Source: Neorhizobium sp. UBA7851
GTDB lineage: Bacteria > Pseudomonadota > Alphaproteobacteria > Rhizobiales > Rhizobiaceae
NCBI GenBank assembly: GCA_002500765.1
Contig: DLSX01000214.1
Span: 1 to 6,918 of the forward strand
DNA: 6,918 nucleotides
Reading direction: 5' to 3'
The translations under genes were made by a program, and so were the position numbers. The notes under the pieces are model-generated. The model was not told the DNA's origin and did no database searches. It was given only the letters and a program-made list of their open reading frames with translations. Positions within the stretch are counted from its first letter, which is position 1; each line of letters starts with the position of its first letter. Of this stretch, positions 1 to 5,121 are shown piece after piece.

Positions 1-221
1 AGCGTGACGTCGGTATCTCCGTCGAGACGCTGGCCATCTTCGTGCGCTTCTGGCTGACGACGACGCCGGCATTGCCCGAGCCTGCTGCTCAGGCCGCCCG
101 GGCCAAAGCCGGCGAGCGATATGAGGCGTTCATCGCAGCTCTGGGCCGTCGGCTCGCGAGCGGGCCGAAGCTGCGGCAGGAAATTTCGGAGGACGTCGAT
201 CCCGCGCATCGGGCGGAATAG
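1..221 (+). CDS. C-terminal part of a CopG-family-like protein of conjugation loci
   Basis: A reading frame is open from the left edge (first full codon at base 3) to a TAG at 219-221, giving 72 residues of an incomplete protein. It begins RDVGISVETLAIFVRFWLTT, continues with a TPALPEP segment, and then a helix-rich stretch containing RYEAFIAALGRRLASG. The pattern of an ETLAIFVR(F/Y) helix, a T-x-PLPEP turn and an F-x-x-x-V/L-G-R-x-x-A-S-G helix matches, from memory, the C-terminal half of the roughly 150-residue ribbon-helix-helix (CopG-family) proteins encoded between traG and trbB in Tn4371-type integrative elements and related plasmids. The DNA-binding N-terminus lies outside the window, so the family call rests on the tail only. 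The gene normally followed by trbB is here followed by a cytochrome gene. The polar C-terminus (EISEDVDPAHRAE) looks like a natural end rather than a frameshift. Confidence 0.55.
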   Translation, partial: RDVGISVETLAIFVRFWLTTTPALPEPAAQAARAKAGERYEAFIAALGRRLASGPKLRQEISEDVDPAHRAE

Positions 222-259
222 TTTCCGCCAACACGGCTATAATAGCGAGCGCATCCATC

Positions 260-300
260 AAGATATCAAAAATCAATTCCGGACGATCGAAAAGATATCA
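260..300. repeat. Direct repeat of AAGATATCA, possible regulator sites
   Basis: AAGATATCA occurs at 260-268 and again at 292-300. The two copies are 32 bp apart, about three helical turns, so both would face the same side of the DNA. Each copy contains the palindrome GATATC. Paired sites upstream of an operon are typical of activator or repressor binding, but no regulator gene is in the window and the motif is not one I recognise. An AT-rich chance repeat is possible. Confidence 0.3.
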
Positions 301-341
301 CGGATTTCCGAGCATAGATCGTTTCCACGGGCATAACTATC

Positions 342-367
342 GTATCGCCTGACTACGGAGGCGATAC
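342..367 (+). promoter_or_regulatory. Inverted repeat overlapping the ribosome-binding site of the mono-heme cytochrome gene
   Basis: GTATCGCC (342-349) and GGCGATAC (360-367) are perfect 8-bp inverted repeats around a 10-base loop. The Shine-Dalgarno sequence GGAGG (357-361) lies partly in the loop and partly in the 3' arm, and the ATG at 369 follows the stem by one base. In RNA this hairpin would hinder 30S access. In DNA it could serve as a 26-bp operator for a dimeric regulator. The pairing is seen directly; either role is inference. Confidence 0.5.
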
Positions 368-368
368 A

Positions 369-797
369 ATGATTTGCACCACGATCCATTCCATAACCGC
401 GCCTGCAGCAGGTCGCATCAAAGGACCGGCGGGCGCTCTGCTTACAATCATTTTGCCTATCGGGTTGTTCTTTACGTCTTCAGTCGCCGCTCAGGAGGCA
501 GATGGAGAGCGCTTGTTCCGGCAGCGTTGCGCTGCCTGCCACAACATCGAGCCGGGACAAACCAAAATGGGGCCCCCACTCCTTGGCATTATCGGCCGGA
601 CTGCCGGCAGCGTCGAAGGCGCGAACTATTCCCAGGCGATGCAATCTTCCGGCATCACCTGGGATCGCCAGTCACTCGAGACCTTTCTCACCGCGCCGCG
701 CCAAATGATCCGCGGGACACGGATGACCGTCAGCATCCCCGATGGCGCACAACGGGCTGCAATCATCAATTACCTCGAGAGCCAATCACCAGATTGA
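369..797 (+). CDS. Exported mono-heme class I cytochrome c
   Basis: The 142-residue product is a periplasmic electron carrier, probably the acceptor for the Mo-hydroxylase encoded just downstream. Residues 1-41 form an export signal: a basic stretch (R16, K18), a hydrophobic core at about 22-36, and a V-A-A site with likely cleavage after A41. The mature part of about 100 residues carries the heme-attachment motif C54-A-A-C57-H58. The segment KMGPPLLGIIGR (66-77) fits the G-P-x-L-x-G-x-x-G-R pattern of class I cytochromes c. The GTRM segment supplies Met119 as the probable sixth heme ligand. The C-terminal helix (about 126-139, AAIINYLESQ) is also typical. The start is supported by GGAGG at 357-361, seven bases before the ATG. 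The stop is 12 bases before the small-subunit ATG, so the genes are probably co-transcribed. The electron partner is inferred from position. The family assignment is firm. Confidence 0.93.
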   Translation: MICTTIHSITAPAAGRIKGPAGALLTIILPIGLFFTSSVAAQEADGERLFRQRCAACHNIEPGQTKMGPPLLGIIGRTAGSVEGANYSQAMQSSGITWDRQSLETFLTAPRQMIRGTRMTVSIPDGAQRAAIINYLESQSPD

Positions 798-809
798 GGA
801 GAAGCATTC

Positions 810-1262
810 ATGGCAGCCTTCACGATCAACGGACAAGCGGTTGATGTCGCCGCCGAACCCGATACGCCGCTCCTTTGGGTGATCCGCGAGCATCTGAAGC
901 TCACCGGCACCAAATTCGGCTGCGGGATTGCGCAATGCGGCGCGTGCACCGTCCATATCGACGGAGAACCGACACGCTCATGCCAGACTTTCTTGGAGGA
1001 CGTTGCGGGCCGAGAAGTGACCACCATTGAAGGTCTGTCGCCGGACGGAAGCCATCCACTGCAGAAGGCTTGGATTTCCGAGCAGGTGCCGCAATGCGGC
1101 TATTGTCAGTCCGGCCAGATCATGCAGGCGGCAGCACTCCTCGAACACACTCCCGACCCGACCCGCGAGCAGATCATCGCTCACATGGACGGCAATATTT
1201 GTCGTTGCGGGACCTATGTCCGCATCATCAGCGCGATCCAACGCGCAGCACAGGAGGGCTGA
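810..1262 (+). CDS. [2Fe-2S]-binding small subunit of an IorA-like molybdenum hydroxylase (cluster 1)
   Basis: This 150-residue protein is the iron-sulfur subunit of a xanthine-oxidase-family enzyme and relays electrons from the Mo site. The N-terminal plant-ferredoxin fold (about 1-75) binds one [2Fe-2S] cluster through C38, C43, C46 and C58 (C-G-x-x-Q-C-G-A-C plus a distal Cys). The C-terminal four-helix domain (about 80-150) binds the second through C96, C99, C131 and C133, in QCGYCQSGQ and NICRCGTY. Length and all eight cysteines match the IorA/CoxS family. There is no signal peptide, so export would have to be as a folded complex with the Tat-carrying large subunit. A strong GAGGAGAA (796-803) precedes the ATG. 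The large-subunit ATG follows the stop after 3 bases. The family call is very secure. The substrate (aldehyde or N-heterocycle) is unknown, so no symbol is given. Confidence 0.96.
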   Translation: MAAFTINGQAVDVAAEPDTPLLWVIREHLKLTGTKFGCGIAQCGACTVHIDGEPTRSCQTFLEDVAGREVTTIEGLSPDGSHPLQKAWISEQVPQCGYCQSGQIMQAAALLEHTPDPTREQIIAHMDGNICRCGTYVRIISAIQRAAQEG

Positions 1263-1265
1263 GCC

Positions 1266-3485
1266 ATGACCCACATCTTGCAGCCTCAGAGCCGCGCACT
1301 GTCGCGGCGCAGCTTCCTCGTCACGGCCGGCGGCCTCGGCATCGCCGTCGCGTTTGGTAGCCTGCCTGACCTCGCCTACGGCGCAGCCACAGCCCCCGCC
1401 GCCGAGGGCGCCTTCCGTCCAAACGCCTGGATCACGATCGCGGCGGACGGTACCGTCAGCATAATTGCACCCGCCGTCGAGATGGGCCAGGGCATCACGA
1501 CGACGCTGCCCCTGCTCGTCGCTGAGGAGTTGGATGCCGATTGGAACCGTGTGCGGGTCGTGCAGGCGCCCTCCGATGCCGAGACTTACGGCAATCCCGG
1601 ATTCTACGGGATACAACTCACTGGCGGTAGCGAGTCGACGCGCGGCTACAATGCGTTGCTTCGCCTTACCGGTGCCCAGACCCGCTTGATCCTACTGGCG
1701 GGCGCGGCTGGCATGCTGAACGTGCCAGTGAGGGAACTCGAGACCGAGCCTAACAGAGTGGTGCATCCATCCTCGGGCCGCTCGCTCGATTACGGTGAGA
1801 TCGCTGCCAGGGCGGTGCTTCCAGATCCACTGCCACAGGCAACTGAGGCTGATCTAAAGCCAAGCGACAGGTGGCGCTATATCGGAAGCAGAACAATCCG
1901 GCGCATCGACGTGCCCTCGAAGATCAATGGCACCGCCGTCTTCGGTATCGACGTCCAGCTTCCGGAGATGCTCTTTGGAGCGGTTCTGCGGGCACCGGTT
2001 CAGGACGAACGGCCTGAGACCATCGACGACGCCGAAGCGCGAGACGTGCCCGGCATTACCCATATTGTCCCGCTGCCCTATGGCATCGGCATTATCGGCG
2101 AAACGGTCGAAGCGACGCGGCGTGCGAAAGATCTGCTCAAAGTGACCTGGAGCACGACATCACGGGTCAGAAATTATACAAGCCAGCGACTGCTCGACGA
2201 GTATCGTGCCGTGGGCCGCGCCCTTGGGCAGCAAGGTGTTCCTGCGCACATCAATGGTGACGCAGAGGCCGCGATCGCCGGAGCTGCGACGGTGATCGCG
2301 GTCGATTACATGAGTGACCATGTCGCCCATGCAACCATGGAGCCAATGAACGCCACAGCGCTCGTCACCGGCGACAGAGTGGAGATCTGGGCGCCAACCC
2401 AGGGTCCGACGGGTACACAGGGATTCGCGGCCGAGGTGGTGGGCACAACACCCGACAAGGTCAAGGTGAACACAACTCTGATCGGCGGTGGCTTCGGGCG
2501 CAAGGCGGAGGCAGATTTCATCGTCGACGCGGTGTCGCTGGCCAAGGCCGTGGAGGGCCGGCCGGTTAAGGTCATCTGGAGCCGTGAGGACGACGTCCGC
2601 CACGACAAGTTCCGGCCATTGGAGGCACAGCACGTCAGGGTCGGGCTCGATGCCGAGGGGAACATCGTCGGCTGGCGGCACCGCATCGTCGCGGACTCGA
2701 TCTTTGCACGCACATTGCCACCCGTCTTCGCGGAGGCAGGTGGTCACGACGACGTCGTGACCGAGGGCGCAAAATTCAACTACACCGTGCCAGCCCATCA
2801 GATCGAATACCTACGGCAGGACAACGGTCTCGCCATCGGATTCTGGTTTGCGGTGGGGGTCGGCTATACGAGGTTCGCGATCGAATGCGTCGTTGACGAG
2901 ATTGCTGCCGCCAGAGGCGTCGATCCCGTCGCGTTGCGGCTGGAACTGCTGAAGGACCAGCCGCGTGCGCGCAAGGTCATCGAGACCGTTGCCCGGATGG
3001 CCGAGTGGGATCGGGCTCGGGACGGTCGTGGGCTCGGCATGGCTTACTCGGACGCCTTCGGCTCGCACTGCGCGCAGGTCGCCGAGGTTTCACTCAATCG
3101 GGACACCGGCGCCATCCGCGTGCATAAGGTCTGGTGCGCGATCGATCCGGGTGTGGCTATCCAGCCCCTGCACATCGAAGCCATGATGATGACCGGCATC
3201 ACCAATGGAACCGGCCATGCGCTGTTCGAGCAAATCAACGTCGTCGATGGCGAGGTTCAGGAGTCGAATTTCGACACCTATCGGGTGATCCGCATGTCCG
3301 AGGCGCCTGAGATCGAGGTCGCCGTGGTGCCGTCGCCCGGGAGTCCGTTTGGCGGCATTGGTCAGGCAGGCCTTCCCCCTACCGGTCCGGCTATCGCCAA
3401 CGCTGTCGCACGGCTCACCGGGGGCGTGCGACTTCGCCACTATCCGTTCACACAAGAACGAGTGAAGGCGGCGCTGGAAGCGTAA
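1266..3485 (+). CDS. Tat-exported molybdopterin-binding large subunit, IorB-like, with altered active-site residues (cluster 1)
   Basis: The 739-residue length is normal for the IorB-type large subunit, which holds the Mo-cytosine-dinucleotide cofactor and hydroxylates substrates with water-derived oxygen. A twin-arginine signal (S13-R14-R15-S16-F17-L18, then a hydrophobic stretch to about 39) predicts Tat export. Family motifs occur in order: EMGQG (72-76, Gln75 near the Mo oxo ligand), the region after about 215 resembling the a/b-hammerhead domain, HATMEPMN (about 355-362), and GGGFGRK (407-413). Two positions depart from the family. GFW-RSVG is here GFWFAVG, with Phe528 in place of Arg. 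The catalytic GG-x-GE motif is GGIGQ (696-700), with Gln700 in place of the base Glu. The MMM stretch near 640 also replaces the usual Q-x-E-G. There is no frameshift or truncation. AGGAGGG at 1252-1258 supports the start. It is co-transcribed with the small subunit. Enzyme activity is uncertain; family membership is secure. Confidence 0.94.
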   Translation: MTHILQPQSRALSRRSFLVTAGGLGIAVAFGSLPDLAYGAATAPAAEGAFRPNAWITIAADGTVSIIAPAVEMGQGITTTLPLLVAEELDADWNRVRVVQAPSDAETYGNPGFYGIQLTGGSESTRGYNALLRLTGAQTRLILLAGAAGMLNVPVRELETEPNRVVHPSSGRSLDYGEIAARAVLPDPLPQATEADLKPSDRWRYIGSRTIRRIDVPSKINGTAVFGIDVQLPEMLFGAVLRAPVQDERPETIDDAEARDVPGITHIVPLPYGIGIIGETVEATRRAKDLLKVTWSTTSRVRNYTSQRLLDEYRAVGRALGQQGVPAHINGDAEAAIAGAATVIAVDYMSDHVAHATMEPMNATALVTGDRVEIWAPTQGPTGTQGFAAEVVGTTPDKVKVNTTLIGGGFGRKAEADFIVDAVSLAKAVEGRPVKVIWSREDDVRHDKFRPLEAQHVRVGLDAEGNIVGWRHRIVADSIFARTLPPVFAEAGGHDDVVTEGAKFNYTVPAHQIEYLRQDNGLAIGFWFAVGVGYTRFAIECVVDEIAAARGVDPVALRLELLKDQPRARKVIETVARMAEWDRARDGRGLGMAYSDAFGSHCAQVAEVSLNRDTGAIRVHKVWCAIDPGVAIQPLHIEAMMMTGITNGTGHALFEQINVVDGEVQESNFDTYRVIRMSEAPEIEVAVVPSPGSPFGGIGQAGLPPTGPAIANAVARLTGGVRLRHYPFTQERVKAALEA

Positions 3486-3515
3486 GACTTCGCACAAGGT
3501 TGGGTGTACGCCTTC

Positions 3516-3555
3516 CCATAGCCGCGCGGCATCGCGGTTATGGACTCTCCCTTTT
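3516..3555 (+). terminator. Terminator-like hairpin after cluster 1
   Basis: Arms at 3516-3526 and 3533-3543 (CCATAGCCGCG and CGCGGTTATGG) pair over 11 positions, ten Watson-Crick and one G-U, around a 6-base loop. A short TTTT follows at 3552-3555. It begins 30 bases after the stop of the large subunit. The stem is strong, but the T-run is short and lies 8 bases past the stem, so it may be a weak or Rho-assisted terminator, or an mRNA 3'-end stabiliser. Confidence 0.55.
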
Positions 3556-3698
3556 CAATCGCTGCGCCAGCTTAACTGCATGGGCATGATCCGCCCTATG
3601 GCAATGCCGTTCACAAGACTCGAATGTCCTGATTTATAGAGGTCAAGACTGCCCGCTGCGATAACAACATCGAAGTTCATGCGCTGATTGCTCGGCTC

Positions 3699-3726
3699 TT
3701 GACTTAACACTACGGCAGAAAATCAT
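3699..3726 (+). promoter_or_regulatory. Weak sigma-70-like promoter candidate for cluster 2
   Basis: TTGACT at 3699-3704 matches the -35 consensus at five of six bases. AATCAT at 3721-3726, after a 16-bp spacer, matches the -10 consensus at four of six. Transcription would start near 3733 and leave a leader of about 225 bases. This is the best pair I found by eye in the spacer. Alphaproteobacterial promoters often diverge from this consensus, so confidence is low. Confidence 0.25.
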
Positions 3727-3730
3727 GAGG

Positions 3731-3755
3731 TATTCGATTCCCCCTAAACCGAATA
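3731..3755. repeat. Inverted repeat TATTCG-N13-CGAATA, possible operator
   Basis: TATTCG at 3731-3736 is mirrored by CGAATA at 3750-3755, with a 13-base centre. Half-sites spaced about two helical turns apart suit a dimeric regulator. The element would overlap the start point of the weak promoter candidate just upstream, which would suit a repressor. Six-base arms can arise by chance, so this is only a candidate. Confidence 0.25.
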
Positions 3756-3948
3756 GCGCTTCAGGCTCTGGTTCGGATGTTCGCCGTCCTTATGAATTTA
3801 CCACACGTTTTCCCCGATATGCCCATCTCCCACTCATCCCGCCGACCAACTACTCAACCATCTGTAGCAATGAGCAGGTTTTCTGAAGGATCGGGCGTTC
3901 TCGACCGTGTGTGAAAAGCATAGCCTCGCGATTGAATAACTCAATCCG

Positions 3949-3958
3949 GGACATGTCC
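3949..3958. repeat. Palindrome GGACATGTCC at the start of cluster 2
   Basis: A perfect 10-base palindrome ends directly before the chosen ATG (3959). It includes part of the only SD-like purines (GGGA, 3948-3951) and an alternative in-frame ATG at 3953. It could be a protein-binding site or coincidental. Confidence 0.25.
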
Positions 3959-4429
3959 ATGTCGTATGCGATCTCTGTCAATGGCCAGGTTCATCATGTC
4001 GACGATGACGGCCAGACTCCTCTTCTCTGGGTGCTTCGCGACACGCTGAAGCTCACGGGCACGAAATACGGGTGCGGTATTGCGCAATGCGGCGCGTGCA
4101 CCGTTCATTTGGACGATCAGCCCACACGGTCATGCACGCTCCCGCTCGAAATGGCGCTATCGTCGCAGATCACAACGATCGAGGCGCTGGGAGGGGCCGA
4201 GTCCGAAGCGGTTCGCGCCGCGTGGGTGGCGCGCGACGTTCCACAATGCGGCTTCTGCCAGTCGGGCCAGATCATGAGTGCCGTTGCCCTGCTCCGCGCC
4301 ATCCCGTCCCCGACCAACAGCGACATCGATACCGCCATGAGCGGGAACATCTGTCGCTGCGCGACCTACAATCGCGTTCGTGCAGCGATCCACGATGCTG
4401 GACGGGCGCTCGGAGAATCCGCAGGGTGA
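3959..4429 (+). CDS. [2Fe-2S]-binding small subunit of an IorA-like molybdenum hydroxylase (cluster 2)
   Basis: This 156-residue protein is a paralogue of the cluster 1 small subunit and plays the same electron-relay role. The plant-ferredoxin domain binds the first [2Fe-2S] cluster with C39, C44, C47 and C59. The helical domain binds the second with C97, C100, C132 and C134 (QCGFCQSGQ, NICRCATY). Residues 1-10 (MSYAISVNGQ) align with MAAFTINGQ of the cluster 1 protein, which is why ATG 3959 was chosen, with GGGA (3948-3951) seven bases upstream. An in-frame GTG at 3911 and ATG at 3953 are alternatives but add unrelated residues. There is no signal peptide, so export would depend on the large-subunit partner. 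The stop overlaps the GTG of the di-heme cytochrome gene by four bases (GTGA, 4426-4429), which suggests translational coupling. Family assignment is secure; the exact start is less so. Confidence 0.94.
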   Translation: MSYAISVNGQVHHVDDDGQTPLLWVLRDTLKLTGTKYGCGIAQCGACTVHLDDQPTRSCTLPLEMALSSQITTIEALGGAESEAVRAAWVARDVPQCGFCQSGQIMSAVALLRAIPSPTNSDIDTAMSGNICRCATYNRVRAAIHDAGRALGESAG

Positions 4430-5121
4430 GCCGGGAACCAGCTTTGCCTAAGCCGCCGCGTCGTCGATTTCGCTTCCGGTTTTTCCGCGTGCTTGGACTT
4501 TTCGTTCTGGCAATGATTGGTCTGGCGCTCGCTTATCTGCTCTACCCGCGGCCGATGCCGCAAAGCCAGTCGATTCCAGTCGCGGAATTGTACGATCAGG
4601 TCGAGCGTCTGCGGTTAGTCTCCGAGTTCGACAGTATTTCCGATCCGCGCGCGAGATCTGTCGCCTTGTTCGAGGAGGCTGGTCGCGTGCTGCAGAGCCC
4701 GCGCTGCATGAACTGTCATCCCCGTTCCGACCGGCCGACGCAGACCGATGCCATGCGTCCGCATATGCCATGGGTGTCCCGCGGACCCGACGGTGGTGGC
4801 GAGCCGACCATGCGCTGTTCAACGTGCCACCACGATGAGAATTTCGGGCCTTCCGGCGTGCCGGGCAATCCGACATGGCAGCTCGCGCCGATCGAAATGG
4901 CCTGGCAGGGTAAAACGCTTGGCGAGATTTGTCGGCAGATCCTGGATCCCGCACGCTCCCATATGAACCGCCAGCAGCTGCTTGATCATATGGCCGGGGA
5001 CGATCTCGTAGGATGGGCCTGGCATCCGGGGGGTGGTCGCACGCCTGCGCCGGGCACCCAGGCAGAGTTCGGCGTGATCATCCGGGCCTGGCTCGATACC
5101 GGCGGAGAATGCCCCGCATGA
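4426..5121 (+). CDS. Membrane-anchored di-heme c-type cytochrome of IorAB-type clusters
   Basis: The 231-residue product is probably the electron acceptor of the cluster 2 hydroxylase at the periplasmic face. A basic N-terminus (R12-R14, R16, R18) precedes a single hydrophobic helix at about 21-40, which looks like an uncleaved anchor with the rest outside the cytoplasm. Two heme-binding motifs follow: C94-M-N-C97-H98 and C131-S-T-C134-H135. The flanking text (HPRSDRPTQ, then NPTWQLAPIEMAWQGK, and near the end a GTQAEFGVIIRAWLDTG segment) matches, from memory, small proteins often annotated as an 'isoquinoline 1-oxidoreductase subunit' in Mo-hydroxylase operons. The start is GTG 4426, overlapping the upstream stop, with GGAG at 4412-4415. 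An upstream in-frame extension to 4072 runs through the small-subunit gene in another frame and is not real. The stop overlaps the next ATG by four bases (ATGA). It is unrelated in fold and length to the cluster 1 cytochrome. Confidence 0.9.
   Translation: MSREPALPKPPRRRFRFRFFRVLGLFVLAMIGLALAYLLYPRPMPQSQSIPVAELYDQVERLRLVSEFDSISDPRARSVALFEEAGRVLQSPRCMNCHPRSDRPTQTDAMRPHMPWVSRGPDGGGEPTMRCSTCHHDENFGPSGVPGNPTWQLAPIEMAWQGKTLGEICRQILDPARSHMNRQQLLDHMAGDDLVGWAWHPGGGRTPAPGTQAEFGVIIRAWLDTGGECPA

Larger units (their letters stand above)
222..368 (+). promoter_or_regulatory. AT-richer leader upstream of cluster 1
   Basis: This 147-base gap carries no convincing gene and is visibly richer in A and T than the flanking coding DNA, as expected for control DNA. 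It contains an isolated TATAAT at 238-243, but I find no matching -35 hexamer at 16-18 bp, so no promoter is called. It also holds the 9-bp direct repeat at 260-268 and 292-300, and the inverted repeat at 342-367, both listed separately. Transcription of the cytochrome/Mo-hydroxylase cluster most likely starts here, since the upstream gene ends at 221 and appears to belong to a different functional module. Confidence 0.4.
3486..3958. other. Non-coding spacer between the two Mo-hydroxylase clusters
   Basis: This stretch of about 470 bases has no ORF with recognisable content on either strand and its base composition is less GC-rich than the genes. It holds a terminator-like hairpin just after cluster 1, a weak promoter-like pair, an inverted repeat, and a palindrome at the start of cluster 2, each listed separately. 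A GTG at 3911 is in frame with the next gene and could extend it by 16 residues, but the extension has no family resemblance. I see no tRNA, insertion-sequence end or regulator gene. Confidence 0.6.

Noticed and set aside
238..243. A perfect TATAAT hexamer upstream of cluster 1 as a promoter -10
   Set aside because: No -35-like hexamer is found at 15-18 bp upstream and there is no extended -10 TG, so it is noted only within the leader.
121..336. A 71-codon plus-strand frame overlapping the CopG-like tail and the leader
   Set aside because: Its first part is an alternative frame of the CopG-like gene and the rest runs through AT-rich control DNA; it is Arg/Ser-rich without motif or ribosome-binding site.
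374..844. A 156-codon plus-strand frame overlapping the mono-heme cytochrome gene
   Set aside because: It is the +2 reading of the cytochrome gene, continues into the small-subunit start, and lacks its own ribosome-binding site; the overlapping frame has the signal peptide and CAACH motif.
2160..2798. A 212-codon minus-strand frame within the cluster 1 large-subunit gene
   Set aside because: It is fully covered by the large-subunit coding frame, which carries the MEPMN and GGGFGRK motifs in this stretch; the antisense product has no recognisable features.
4072..4425. Upstream extension of the di-heme cytochrome frame, overlapping the small-subunit gene
   Set aside because: The extra 118 residues are an out-of-frame reading of the [2Fe-2S] subunit; the GTG at 4426 with a 4-nt overlap is the natural start.
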